Below are positions 46,002 to 54,770 of a DNA stretch of 64,000 nucleotides, piece after piece. Under the pieces are notes generated by a model. It was not told where the DNA came from. It made no database searches and was given only the letters and a program-made list of their open reading frames with translations. Every line of letters begins with the position of its first letter. Position 1 is the stretch's first letter. The DNA is from Domibacillus sp. DTU_2020_1001157_1_SI_ALB_TIR_016 (lineage in GTDB: Bacteria; Bacillota; Bacilli; Bacillales; Domibacillaceae). Position numbers and translations under genes: made by a program. Location: assembly GCF_032341995.1 (NCBI RefSeq), contig NZ_CP135438.1, positions 558,001 to 622,000 on the forward strand, given 5' to 3'.

Positions 46002-46796
46002 TTACGGCTGCTCCCATTCTACTCCCCATTTTTCATAGATAGAGGTCAGCGTTCCATCTTCTTTCATCTCTGCAATAGATGTATTCAGCTTTTCAACAAG
46101 AGCGGTGTTCTCTTTTGACACACCAAGTCCGATTTCACCAGATAAAGAAGGTACATATTCGTCTACAATGCGATAGGTCATGTTTGGATTTTGGCTTTTC
46201 ATGTACGTAAAAGCCGGTTTATCGGCAAGAGCAGCATCAATACGTTTCGATTCAATATCTTTCAGCAAATCAGCCAATGTTTGGTAGGTTTTAACTTCGA
46301 GATTCAATTCAGGGCTTTGTTCTTCCAGCATGTCTTTAAACGATGTGCCCATTTGAACGCCGATCGTTTTATTTTTTAAGTCTTCAAGAGAAGCAGTGGT
46401 TTTGTCGCCTTCCTGAACAATCAGCCCTTCTCCAAATCCAAAAACCGGATCAGTGAAGTTAATTTCTTTTTTTCGTTCATCGGTAATATACATGCCATCC
46501 ACAATCACATCCGCTTTGCCTGATTGTAGAGAAGGAATGAGTGAATTCCATTCGCCTGTTACGATTTCCATGTCCATATCAGCCCGCTTTGTTGCTTCCT
46601 TGGCAATGTCAATCATAAATCCTTCTATCTCATTCGTGCTTGGGTTTGTTGCATTAAACGGATATCCACCGGCTGTTGTAATAACTTTCAGCGTATCACC
46701 GCTCGCTGACGCTTGCTCTGCTTTTTCTTCCGTATTTCCGCAGGCGGCGAGTATCCCGACCATCAATAGTAAAGAAGCCAAACGTACCTTTTTCAT
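46002..46796 (-). CDS. Family 3 ABC solute-binding lipoprotein (probable fructosyl-amino acid receptor)
   Basis: A 264-residue lipoprotein with signal MKKVRLASLLLMVGILAAC (lipobox LAAC) and a SBP_bac_3 core: GFMIDIAKEATKRADMD, DVIVDGMYITDERKKEINFT and LGVSKENTALVEKLN. The start follows GAGGAGG. Location between frlB and the permease gene suggests it binds Amadori products. Confidence 0.9.
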   Translation of the reverse strand: MKKVRLASLLLMVGILAACGNTEEKAEQASASGDTLKVITTAGGYPFNATNPSTNEIEGFMIDIAKEATKRADMDMEIVTGEWNSLIPSLQSGKADVIVDGMYITDERKKEINFTDPVFGFGEGLIVQEGDKTTASLEDLKNKTIGVQMGTSFKDMLEEQSPELNLEVKTYQTLADLLKDIESKRIDAALADKPAFTYMKSQNPNMTYRIVDEYVPSLSGEIGLGVSKENTALVEKLNTSIAEMKEDGTLTSIYEKWGVEWEQP

Positions 46797-46823
46797 TTTC
46801 CATCCTCCTCTACATTTATATCC

Positions 46824-46849
46824 CCCACTTTGGTATAGACCAAAGTGGG
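46824..46849. promoter_or_regulatory. Hairpin/operator between frlB and the binding protein
   Basis: Perfect 11-bp arms CCCACTTTGGT/ACCAAAGTGGG with a 4-nt loop. The centre TGGTATAGACCA also fits a HutC/NagR-type operator. No T-run follows, so it could be a regulator site, an RNA stabiliser, or both. Confidence 0.65.
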
Positions 46850-46856
46850 AAAGTGT

Positions 46857-47870
46857 TTAATACGCTACCGTACGATAATAGCGGCGTGTTTCTAAGGAAT
46901 GCCCTCTTTGCTTTTCTAAATGAATGCTGACTCGCTGCAAAGCGGTGGCCAATACGAGGGGAGCTAAATATTTTCTAAATTCTTGGCTGATTCCATCCAG
47001 CGGGTAATCAGCTGTATCAAAAATGCTCAGCTTCTTTGTATATTTCTCCGCAAACCGCTCCACGCGCTCCATTAATGGGCGTGTTTCATCTTCACATTTC
47101 AAGAGAATCATACTTAAGTCTTCTTCTACTAATTCGATTGTGCCATGGAAAAATTCAGCGGCATGAATGGACTTTGTACGAATCCACTGCATTTCCTCCA
47201 GCACGCACATCGCATAAGCATATGTACGGCCCCAGGCAGTACCCGATCCAACGAGCATATGATAGTCTTCATTTTTATAACGAGCTGCAAAGTCTGCTGC
47301 TTTAGGATCTGTTAATTCTTTTACTTTAATCAGCTGCTCTGGAATGGTTTGAAGCTGATCGATAAATGTCTCATACTGCTCAAATTCCCCATGATTATGA
47401 ATAAGACGAAAAACAAGCATATACATTTGTAAATTAATTGAATCGGCAGCAAAATCGTTTTCTGCATAGTTGGCAATTGGATAATCCACAAGGCCGGCAA
47501 GCGGTGTTCCCATTTCACCGACTAACCCAATAGAGGTTACCCCATGCTGTTTACAATATTCCGCAGCGGCTACGGTTTCTTCTGTTGTACCAGATAAAGA
47601 AGATAAAATAACGAGCGACTCTTTTGTAAACTGTTTATGGTTTTGAAGCATGAATTCTGACGCAATTTCAGCATAAGAAGGAATCGTTGAAAGTGAGTTG
47701 AGCATGTATTCAAAAGGATACATGATAGCAATGGATCCGCCTGATCCAAGAAGAAAAATGTTTTTAAAACCTTTTTTTGAAATCTCATCAGCAGCCTGCT
47801 CAATCTGGCTTCTTAAGGAAAGCGCTCCTTCCGTAACCTTTAAATACCTTTCTTGACTGAAATTCAACAT
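46857..47870 (-). CDS. frlB: Fructosamine deglycase FrlB (SIS family)
   Basis: A 337-residue protein with two SIS domains, cleaving 6-phosphofructosamines to glucose 6-phosphate and the free amine. Motifs: FLLGSGGSIAIMYPFEYML, VILSSLSGTTEETVAAAEYC and HMLVGSGTAWGRTYAYAMC, plus ELFHG-like HAAEFFHGTIEL. The start at 47870 follows AAAGGAG; the longer upstream reading frame crosses the operators and is not coding. First gene of the frl operon. Confidence 0.9.
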   Translation of the reverse strand: MLNFSQERYLKVTEGALSLRSQIEQAADEISKKGFKNIFLLGSGGSIAIMYPFEYMLNSLSTIPSYAEIASEFMLQNHKQFTKESLVILSSLSGTTEETVAAAEYCKQHGVTSIGLVGEMGTPLAGLVDYPIANYAENDFAADSINLQMYMLVFRLIHNHGEFEQYETFIDQLQTIPEQLIKVKELTDPKAADFAARYKNEDYHMLVGSGTAWGRTYAYAMCVLEEMQWIRTKSIHAAEFFHGTIELVEEDLSMILLKCEDETRPLMERVERFAEKYTKKLSIFDTADYPLDGISQEFRKYLAPLVLATALQRVSIHLEKQRGHSLETRRYYRTVAY

Positions 47871-47892
47871 ATTATCCACTCCTTTTATTTTT

Positions 47893-47904
47893 TGGTATAT
47901 ACCA
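47893..47904. promoter_or_regulatory. GntR/HutC-type operator 1 upstream of frlB
   Basis: Perfect palindrome TGGTATATACCA, identical to the site 24 bp away at 47917-47928; 24 bp is close to two helical turns plus a few bases. Confidence 0.8.
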
Positions 47905-47916
47905 GAAAATCTATTT

Positions 47917-47928
47917 TGGTATATACCA
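47917..47928. promoter_or_regulatory. GntR/HutC-type operator 2 upstream of frlB
   Basis: Second perfect TGGTATATACCA. The pair probably binds FrlR dimers side by side in the frl promoter. Confidence 0.8.
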
Positions 47929-48143
47929 CAATTCCCATTTGAAATTCTTTGCTTCCGTTTTTTAAGGAATACCTTCATTATGCAGAGGTCGATAAGCGTG
48001 CACAATGAATTTGTCAGATTTACTGACGTTATTTCTGAAAACTCGAAACTGTTTAAAGGACTTGGTGTTGAACACATTATATTAAAGCGCTTTCTTTTTT
48101 GCAATATTTTTTTGTGTAAAGGAAAAAGCAAATAGCACAGATC

Positions 48144-48239
48144 GTGTATATATGTATATCAATATACATATATACAATGATACATATATATCCATATACA
48201 AGAATACTTGTAGATTGGTATATATGTATCATTGTATAT
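48144..48239. repeat. Octamer array 2 (12 units, inverted-repeat build)
   Basis: Twelve contiguous 8-bp units with core RTATAY or close variants. The segment 48171-48190 is repeated exactly in inverted orientation at 48219-48238, with partly matching inner arms, so the whole array is a long imperfect palindrome. Confidence 0.92.
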
Positions 48240-49405
48240 CAGTGAATAGAAAACGGGCGGATCCGTTTGGATAAAGGGCTGAATCACTCTTGAGCTGCTA
48301 TAAAAAAGTGACCTGCTGCTGGTACCTGTATCCTTGGCATGCAAGCATGGCTGCTCTGCTTTTCTGATTATGTAGATTTAATCCGGGAACTTTCTTATAC
48401 GAACGGAATAGTATCCGTTTCTTTTTAAAAAAGGAATGCTGCTTAACTCCTCTATATCTCCTCTCGTCTCGAACGAGTGAAGGAACAAAAAGCGGGCGAT
48501 CAGATATTTTCTAAACGAGAGAAAATCAAAAACTATTTGTCACGATTAGCACACCATAGTGTCCATACATCAATATACTGTTTAAACTTTATTAGAAAAC
48601 GGAATTATTCTCTTGCTATTGAATATAAAAAAAGAAGCAGAACGATTTCTTACATGCGCATACTATCCCATTTTACAGTGCGGCCTTAAGTAAGGATCTT
48701 CTTCACTCTTTGTGGATAAAGAACCTGGTAAACACGACGCCCTGCCCCTACAGCCTGGTTTTGGCTTTATACTTCAGTACAACAAACAAGGGTCGTGCGC
48801 TATCTTGTTGAGTAATACTTCCCCCTGTGCTTATAGTCAAAGGGAGCGTTTTAAGAACCATCATTTCTTTATTAAGCAGGTTAAGTCCAACTTGTTTCAT
48901 AAAATAGCTGATCCTACGCATCCTTCTGCTTTTGTCAGTAAATTTTAAACATAAATGCAGAATTTTTAGTTGAAAAATAACAGTAAAATATTGTATTCTA
49001 AATAAAGTAACTATTTAAAAAACTGTATTTTTCTCATCAAAAAAACATGATGGTATCCTATCTTATTTGCACCCTTAATAAACCTGCTTCATAGTAGGCC
49101 ATAATAAAATGACGCTTTTTTATTACATTATTTATGAAACACGGCTATATCCTCGTTTTCTTCAAAGAAAACAAGCGCGCACTACTCTACTACAGACACA
49201 AAACCGTTCTATACTTCTTGTAAAAGCCAGCATTCTATTGAAAAGCAGCCACTTTTACTCTCGTTTCACGATTAAAATTAAGCAGCTGTAAATAACCATA
49301 TGCTTTTCTCGTAAACATGCAGCCACGAACCACTTCATATGCAAACATATTTTCTCTGTTAAGAAACCATTATAAAAGCAAATAGTTAATTTCTACATTC
49401 TGCTG
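48240..49405. other. Gene-poor AT-rich region downstream of rep
   Basis: About 1.2 kb in which short open frames occur but none has a convincing ribosome site, composition or motif. No terminator or RNA is evident apart from generic AT-rich sequence. Confidence 0.5.
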
Positions 49406-50401
49406 TTAATAAGGAATTTCGTCTGGATGAAATTGAATACGCTGATCTTCTTTTTGCATTAACTGATTAATTTGTTCCTGCCAGCTTTGTCTGCTGACTT
49501 CTTTAGGAGGAATTGTGCTTTCTTCCTCTTCTTCCAGCCAGTTAAAAATCGTTGGATGACTGGTGAACGTTTCTTCGCGTTTTTTGTATGTAAACATGCG
49601 TACAAGAGTGCCATAGAAATAACCATTAAAATCTTTTCTAATTTTTCTTTGCTTATGAGCGAATACAGATTGTTTAAATGCTTCAATTACCATTTCTTCA
49701 TAAGACTCAAGCACTTGAGAAAGATTAAACTTTTTATAAGCAAGTATAGCTTTGCCCCACAAATGGTAGATGTCCGCTGCTTCATCAAAAAATGGTTTTA
49801 CAGCTTTGATAAATGTTTGTGGAACGTTTTTCGGTGTAAAGGTGTAACCGAGACGATTTTCCTTACGTAAGATCTTTAAAAGATTTTTATTAAAAGATAA
49901 ATACTTGGTAGAAACTTTTTTTGGCTGTTCAGCCTTACTCTCACAAGGGATTTCAGCTTTTTCAGCTTGGAAATCAGCTTGGAAATCTGGCAGTTGAAGA
50001 ACTTGTTTCCAGTGATCGAAATAAGGGTGAGCTGTGAATAAATGAATGGGTGCACTAAGACCGTTTTGTGTGCTGGAGCGCCGATAGATCGTTTGAATCA
50101 CCCCATGATCCCGAAGTTTTTTCGAAATATTGCGGACTGTTTTATCCGTAACGCCATACCGGGCGGCCAGGTAGTCATCGCTGGCAAAAAAGAAGCCTTT
50201 CTCTGCTGCAAACCAGCACATCATATCGATCGCTTTTCTGGTCCCTTCTTTTAAGCGGTAATACCGATCACCGTAGATGGCTTCAACCATTTTTAAAAGT
50301 GTTAACTTCATATCCTGCTGTTCCTGATGTGTTTTAGCGAACGGAACATAATCGTTCATCTCTTTAAATTCACTCACTGAAATTACTACACTTGCAGTCA
50401 T
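49406..50401 (-). CDS. Probable plasmid replication initiator (winged-helix protein)
   Basis: A 331-residue protein with an N-terminal region containing a helix-turn-helix (DDYLAARYGVTDKTVRNISKKL, about residues 75-97) followed by a wing-like strand, and a lysine-rich helical C-terminal half. This layout resembles Rep proteins of large Bacillaceae plasmids. The start follows GGAGG. Immediately upstream lie inverted TTTACCG repeats, three DnaA boxes and repeat arrays, and then a ParA operon, which strongly supports a role in replication. Exact Rep family is not identified. Confidence 0.7.
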   Translation of the reverse strand: MTASVVISVSEFKEMNDYVPFAKTHQEQQDMKLTLLKMVEAIYGDRYYRLKEGTRKAIDMMCWFAAEKGFFFASDDYLAARYGVTDKTVRNISKKLRDHGVIQTIYRRSSTQNGLSAPIHLFTAHPYFDHWKQVLQLPDFQADFQAEKAEIPCESKAEQPKKVSTKYLSFNKNLLKILRKENRLGYTFTPKNVPQTFIKAVKPFFDEAADIYHLWGKAILAYKKFNLSQVLESYEEMVIEAFKQSVFAHKQRKIRKDFNGYFYGTLVRMFTYKKREETFTSHPTIFNWLEEEEESTIPPKEVSRQSWQEQINQLMQKEDQRIQFHPDEIPY

Positions 50402-50771
50402 GCTATTTGCCTCCGTTTCCAGAAAACAAAAAGGCGCATTTACCGTTTATCGGTAAACACGCCGTCGATCTGCAACAGAAAGATACCTCTTGAAAATACC
50501 GTCTATTTATCGTAAAATAAACATATAAATAGAGGTATTCAAGAAGGTAAAAGCAGGTGTTTACCGTGGGTGGTTCACGGTGAATGGTTGTAAAGATGTT
50601 GGTAGCATCTTTGCAACACGCTTTTGCCTTTTTATTTTTTAGTTTTCATTTTTGTAGATTCTCTGCTGCCCATTTTGTTGTTTGGTTGTGGACAACTGTT
50701 GATATTTCAAATTGTAAACAATAAAAACCCGCACTGCAATAGGGTTTGGGGCGGTTTTGCAATATGGTAAA

Positions 50772-50811
50772 TATGTATATGCAAATACATGTATACGAGT
50801 AACTATGTATA
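50772..50811. repeat. Short octamer array in the origin region (5 loose units)
   Basis: Five 8-bp steps with TATGTATA at units 1 and 5 and CATGTATA at unit 3; the other two units are diverged. Confidence 0.65.
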
Positions 50812-50830
50812 TAAAATAGAATGATTGAAA

Positions 50831-50850
50831 AATGTATACATGTATACATT
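50831..50850. repeat. Perfect 20-bp palindrome
   Basis: AATGTATACATGTATACATT is fully self-complementary and contains two octamer cores (GTATAC) 8 bp apart. Confidence 0.85.
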
Positions 50851-50887
50851 AAGACGCTTCAACCCTTGGTACAATAGGGTTTTTCAC

Positions 50888-50896
50888 TGTGGATAA
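50888..50896 (-). promoter_or_regulatory. DnaA box 1
   Basis: TTATCCACA on the minus strand, a perfect DnaA box. Confidence 0.8.
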
Positions 50897-50917
50897 CTTT
50901 GCTCACCTTTTAACATT

Positions 50918-50981
50918 GTAGATAAGTCTACAAAAGTATAAGTAGATAAATCTACTTATCCACACATCTATAAATCTACCG
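50918..50981. repeat. Variant octamer array with GTAGATAA/ATCTAC units (8 units)
   Basis: Eight contiguous 8-bp steps such as GTAGATAA, GTCTACAA, ATCTACTT and ATCTACCG. The core is GTAGA/TCTAC instead of GTATA/TATAC. DnaA box 2 is embedded in it. The same core appears as TCTACA-N7-TGTAGA in front of parA1. Confidence 0.8.
50956..50964 (+). promoter_or_regulatory. DnaA box 2
   Basis: Perfect TTATCCACA inside the variant octamer array. Confidence 0.8.
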
Positions 50982-50998
50982 TTTTATTTTTATTCACT

Positions 50999-51007
50999 TG
51001 TGGATAA
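50999..51007 (-). promoter_or_regulatory. DnaA box 3
   Basis: Perfect TTATCCACA on the minus strand, 35 bp after box 2. Confidence 0.8.
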
Positions 51008-51042
51008 AAAAAGAGCCCTTTTTGGGCGATTTTGATGAAAAA

Positions 51043-51082
51043 AATAAAAGATACCCCCAATTATCTGGGGGTATCTTTTATT
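51043..51082. terminator. Terminator of the par1 operon
   Basis: Perfect 17-bp stem AATAAAAGATACCCCCA with a 6-nt loop, overlapping the stop of the small partition gene; T-rich on both sides. Confidence 0.9.
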
Positions 51083-51440
51083 TTTTTCGGCTGGCATAGA
51101 TGTCGAGTATTAAAGAATACTGTTTCTTTTGTTCTTTAGTAAGGTAGTTTGACTGGTATTCTTCTACTAAGATCTCCAATAGACTGTCGACGCTTTCTGC
51201 AATCCCTAATGTAACCAGGCCATTCAGCTTTTCTTTTGTTGTCGTACTAACCCGAACGGTTGTCGTTCCCGGCTGCTGCACTCTTTTTGTTTGCGTTTCT
51301 TTCTTTTCCGGCGGTGTTGTGTCTGTAGCGATGCTAGGTTTATTAAAACTATCATTATCAAGAGAAAAAGTCGTGTTAGGCGTAATTTGCTTGCCTCTGT
51401 TTAAGAGCTTATTGGGTTTCTTCTTTAATAAATCAGACAT
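51078..51440 (-). CDS. Small ParA partner (DUF5388/RepC-like), system 1
   Basis: A 120-residue protein: the first about 55 residues are polar and disordered-looking, followed by TTTVRVSTTTKEKLNGLVTL, a strand-helix start like ribbon-helix-helix proteins, then helices (VDSLLEILVEEYQ, TKEQKKQYSLILDIY). This matches the DUF5388 proteins encoded after ParA in many Firmicute plasmids. It overlaps parA1 by 8 bp. It is the likely DNA-binding adaptor that recognises a centromere, with octamer arrays as the obvious candidates. Confidence 0.8.
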   Translation of the reverse strand: MSDLLKKKPNKLLNRGKQITPNTTFSLDNDSFNKPSIATDTTPPEKKETQTKRVQQPGTTTVRVSTTTKEKLNGLVTLGIAESVDSLLEILVEEYQSNYLTKEQKKQYSLILDIYASRKK

Positions 51441-52269
51441 TATTAGTCACTCCTACTTCTTGTTCCCAGCGCTTAAGAAATTCTTCTGTTACTTCGCGAT
51501 AGCTTTTCATGACTTTTTTGTCGTGCATGTCTTCATCTGAAATCCCGGTAATATCGTAGCGTTTCAAGCGTTCCATATTTTTTACGAGCGTTTCAAAAAT
51601 ATTGTGCTCACCAAAAATCTCTTTTGCGTTTTCGAGTGTAGCAATATCCACAGGCGCACCATTTTTCAATAAAACAGGCAGGATACCCAGGATATCCATA
51701 TGGGCATCATAGTCATCAATCAATGATTGAAGATATTTTGTAAACATTTCAGCACCCTGTAAGCTGCGCTCCTGGGTTTGAAGAACGACTACTACGAAAT
51801 CAGAAGCATAAAGAGCCGAATCCGTAATATCCGAGATCGTTGGCGGTACATCAATAAAGATAAAATCAAAATCTTTCTTTAATGGTTCTAATAATGTAGA
51901 AAAGTATTGTACACGGTCTAAATTATTAGGGAATTTCTTTTCCAGAAACTTTGGATAAAGAGCAAAGTCACTGAAGCTTGGAAGCAAATATAGATTTTCC
52001 TTTACTTCTGTCACGATACTAGATAAATCTTCTGCTTGAATAGCTGTCATAAGAGTCCGGTCAAAAGAAACAATTTCATCCGATATAAGCGCTTTTGTAC
52101 GCAAATAAAGGCTCGTTGCATTCGCTTGGGGATCCTGGTCGCTGAGTAAAACTTTATATCCCATGTTTGATAGTGTGTAAGCAATCATCGTGCTGTTCGT
52201 TGTTTTGCCCGTCCCACCTTTAAAATTTCCAAAAGTAACGACAGTACATGGTCTCGACATTGTAGGCAC
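51433..52269 (-). CDS. parA: ParA-family partition ATPase, system 1
   Basis: A 278-residue ParA with deviant Walker A FKGGTGKTT (residues 16-24), switch region SDQDPQANAT, Walker B FIFIDVPPT and ALYASDFVVVVLQTQ. It moves plasmid copies apart using the nucleoid as track. Organised with its small partner in one operon. A TCTACA-N7-TGTAGA palindrome 12-30 bp upstream of the start probably mediates autoregulation. Confidence 0.93.
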   Translation of the reverse strand: MPTMSRPCTVVTFGNFKGGTGKTTNSTMIAYTLSNMGYKVLLSDQDPQANATSLYLRTKALISDEIVSFDRTLMTAIQAEDLSSIVTEVKENLYLLPSFSDFALYPKFLEKKFPNNLDRVQYFSTLLEPLKKDFDFIFIDVPPTISDITDSALYASDFVVVVLQTQERSLQGAEMFTKYLQSLIDDYDAHMDILGILPVLLKNGAPVDIATLENAKEIFGEHNIFETLVKNMERLKRYDITGISDEDMHDKKVMKSYREVTEEFLKRWEQEVGVTNNV

Positions 52270-52281
52270 TCTCCCTTTTTA

Positions 52282-52300
52282 TCTACAATATACATGTAGA
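52282..52300. promoter_or_regulatory. Candidate par1 operator
   Basis: Perfect 6-bp arms TCTACA/TGTAGA with a 7-bp ATATACA spacer, directly upstream of parA1. The arms match the variant units in the origin array. Confidence 0.65.
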
Positions 52301-52392
52301 CATTTGTTATAGTTAAAATCATCATATCACTTTTTTATTGCTAAGTCTTGTTATAATTGAGTTTTTTATAGTAAGCGGGCTGCAAGAAAGCC

Positions 52393-52464
52393 GAATATAC
52401 ATATCTACAAATATATTCATATACAAAAATACACATATACCCGTATATCCATCTACTTGTATAC
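52393..52464. repeat. Octamer array 3 (9 units)
   Basis: Nine contiguous 8-bp units such as GAATATAC, TCATATAC, ACATATAC and TTGTATAC, with two ATCTAC-type variants at units 2 and 8. About 120 bp upstream of parA1. Confidence 0.92.
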
Positions 52465-52647
52465 GTACTTTTGAATGGAGGAATGAGTAAGGTCCTCTTC
52501 TATACCGTAATCATAAACGACTGCTAGTCTGACTTTTATGTTCCTATGTCATTAAGATCTAAGTAAAGTTAGCATAGCTCGTGTACAAGTAATGGAGAGG
52601 TATCGTTTACCCTCTTTTTAAATACGTGTTAAAAGAGGGTAAGTCGA

Positions 52648-52831
52648 ATGATTGAATCTGTTTTTGTAAGAAAGCTGGCTGCCAAACGATTGTTAAAAAC
52701 AACTGCCTGAGCAGGAAAGGCGTAACCAATTACTTACTGCGTTAAATACTTTATACAAGAGTTTTAATCTGGAACTGTTAAGAGGAGAAGCGGGAATAAA
52801 ACTCTTTGCCAAACTTCATAGTAAGCTTTGA
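52648..52831 (+). pseudogene. Small gene broken by a 1-nt frameshift
   Basis: ATG after AGAGGGT gives MIESVFVRKLAAKRLLK; removing one A from the A5 run (52695-52699) continues as QLPEQERRNQLLTALNTLY and SFNLELLRGEAGIKLFAKLH to a stop at 52831. The joined product of about 60 residues has a convincing charged-helical protein composition. Not recognised. It sits exactly between two octamer arrays. Confidence 0.55.
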
Positions 52832-52837
52832 AATATT

Positions 52838-52893
52838 GCGTATACAAGTATACGAGTATTCTTGTATACGCATATACATATTTATTTGTAGAT
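52838..52893. repeat. Octamer array 4 (7 units)
   Basis: Seven 8-bp units: GCGTATAC, AAGTATAC, a GTATTC variant, TTGTATAC, GCATATAC and two diverged. Begins 7 bp after the stop of the small broken gene. Confidence 0.9.
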
Positions 52894-53012
52894 GGATTAA
52901 GTGACTCTTATTAAATAAAACTGAATTAATTCTTTTCTTTAAGCATGGCCTTGTACAATCACTTTTGTGGGAGATCGGAAAAGAAATCCCTTAATCCCTT
53001 GGGCAAGTAAAT

Positions 53013-53068
53013 AGGTATACACATAGATGGATATACAAATATATATGTATATGCACATACGAATATAC
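53013..53068. repeat. Octamer array 5 (7 units)
   Basis: Seven contiguous units including AGGTATAC, GGATATAC, ATGTATAT and GAATATAC. Confidence 0.9.
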
Positions 53069-53354
53069 ATTGAATTCTACTTTTTGTTCTTCCTGCGTCC
53101 TTCTTTAATGGATAAAAGCGAATCACTAAGGAAGTAATAAGCAAGATCAAGTAGAACAGTTTAAACATTCATATCGCACGTCGGGCATTCTTATATAAGA
53201 ACCAAACTGAAAAATGTAGTAGAAAACCAGTAAACTCCACTTGCCAGATATCTTTATTTCTTTGAGCAGGAAAAAGTCTTTATGAATGTTAGGCATCTAA
53301 TAAAGAGAGGCAGACAAAAAAATAAAAATAATAGCCTGACCATGGAAGCTTTAC

Positions 53355-53426
53355 GAATATACAAGTATATATGTATGTTCATATACATATATATACGTAT
53401 ACTAGTCTATTTGTATATGAATATAC
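53355..53426. repeat. Octamer array 6 (9 units)
   Basis: Nine contiguous units, GAATATAC at both ends, with AAGTATAT, TCATATAC, ACGTATAC and TTGTATAT between. Confidence 0.92.
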
Positions 53427-53912
53427 ACGCTTAAAAGGAAGTACATACGGGCAGGGTCTTTGCTTACAACCAACAGCCTTATCAGCAAATAAGTAGAAAA
53501 GATTACGTAGTTAGCTTCTTTGATATTGCGGTAGCATGTTTCAACATTCAGCTTAACTCACGTTCATGTGGGTCTTTCTATATGTTCCTGGGCTTGTTAG
53601 CAGGCTGCTTGCTCCCCTTCCCTTTCATAAAAAGCTAACGGGCTAAAGAAGACGATCAAACGCCTTATGGGACCATTTGTTGCTTTACCAAACGGGGTCC
53701 TGTTTAAAGGCTAAGAAATATACTTTTGTTCATTGGGAAAAAGAAACATGAGGAGAGTAAGGAGTAAAACTGAAAAACCGTATAGAGAGGTGAACTGCTG
53801 GCAGGGAGCTTAAATTCGCTTAAGAGGAAAATCAATTTCTGCTTGTGAAACGAACCATTCTTTATGCAGGTAATAAAGAAGGTTCATCTTAATCATAGGC
53901 TAAGTAAATTAC

Positions 53913-53992
53913 AAATATACAAGTATATATGTATTCGTGTATATGAGTATATATGTAAATAAGTATATACGTATACATATCTATAAGTATAC
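53913..53992. repeat. Octamer array 7 (10 units)
   Basis: Ten contiguous 8-bp units, including AAATATAC, AAGTATAT (twice), GTGTATAT, ACGTATAC and AAGTATAC. Confidence 0.92.
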
Positions 53993-54262
53993 ATTATAGC
54001 CGTGCCTGCTCTGTTTATCTCTTGAAGGAAAACATTTTATACATGTCACAGTTCTAAAACATTTTAAATTCTTCCCTGGAAGGCCTCTCCGTTCATGACT
54101 ATGTTTAGTGGAGTGATAAAATTTTTAAAGCAAGGGGATTGTTCCCTCTCTCTCACCACTCAATATACCTAACAGTTATCATAATGAGAAGAGCTTACAG
54201 TCTTTTATATCACTCAAGCAAAGATTAAATCAATTGGGCAGCCTTCAATAGAATATAAAAAA

Positions 54263-54299
54263 AGCCCCCCTTTTACTTACAGAGCAAGTGAAACGGGCT
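54263..54299. terminator. Terminator beside the split AraC gene
   Basis: Stem AGCCC/GGGCT plus inner TTTTACTT/AAGTGAAA, with A-run and T-run on either side. It lies 128 bp past the 3' end of the AraC remnant. Confidence 0.75.
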
Positions 54300-54426
54300 C
54301 TTTTCATCTCCCCTATAGTTTGTTTTCGAAACAATCTTTTACCGTGTTTCTTCTATTATATGGTGAACGTAATGAACGTAGAGCGAATAGGAAGCAGTGA
54401 GAAAAAGTAAAAAGGTTTGTTATTCG

Positions 54427-54770
54427 CTAAAATCCAAGTTGCTTGGGGAGCTTTTCAATGACCAGCATATTGGTTACAGGTACTTTTTTGTCTACTTCCT
54501 CTAAACAAAACCCATCTGCCCATACTCTTCCTTTCAAATGAGTAAAACACCAAAGAAAACGAGGCGCTTTGTTTAGGAATATCCAATACGATAGAATAAT
54601 GATTCCAGTCAGTTGTCCCTTCAATTGAGCAATCGCTCACATTATCAAATTGTAGTGTGTCACCGTCTACATTGTCTACCGCAGCCAAGCTGCACACTTT
54701 GTAGCATTTTCCTTTTTTAAATAGCGGGACAATTTTAATGCTTCCCTACAAATTGCCCGGCTTGTACAAA
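54427..54770 (-). pseudogene. 3' part of an AraC-type regulator split by a TnpB element
   Basis: Two overlapping frames together encode the C-terminal domain seen after AraC DNA-binding domains in Bacillus: VDNVDGDTLQFDNVSD, GTTDWNHYSIVLDIPKQSAS and GRVWADGFCLEEVDKKVP. At least two single-base shifts break it. Its upstream continuation is the fragment at 56423-56949, on the far side of the element. Confidence 0.78.

Larger units (their letters stand above)
50402..51042. other. Probable replication origin / rep control region
   Basis: A gene-free AT-rich region between rep and the par operon. Near rep it has TTTACCG/CGGTAAA inverted repeats (50438-50457), further TTTACCGTG motifs, and a TGTAAAGATG/CATCTTTGCA hairpin (about 50589-50614). 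Further on are octamer-phase repeats, a perfect 20-bp palindrome and three perfect DnaA boxes. These are the usual parts of a DnaA-assisted plasmid origin. Confidence 0.7.
53427..54426. other. Gene-poor stretch holding array 7 and a terminator
   Basis: No gene of usual length is supported. A 28-codon frame exists on the minus strand near 53817-53904 without a ribosome site. Array 7 and a terminator are listed separately. Confidence 0.5.

Noticed and set aside
47871..48131. Longer N-terminus for FrlB reaching 48131
   Set aside because: The extension crosses two operators and has no ribosome site; MLNFSQ at 47870 follows AAAGGAG.
48477..48948. Two short plus-strand frames of 70 and 78 codons
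   Set aside because: No convincing ribosome site, odd composition, no motif and no conserved context.
53817..53904. A 28-codon minus-strand frame with protein-like composition
   Set aside because: No ribosome site and too short to support.
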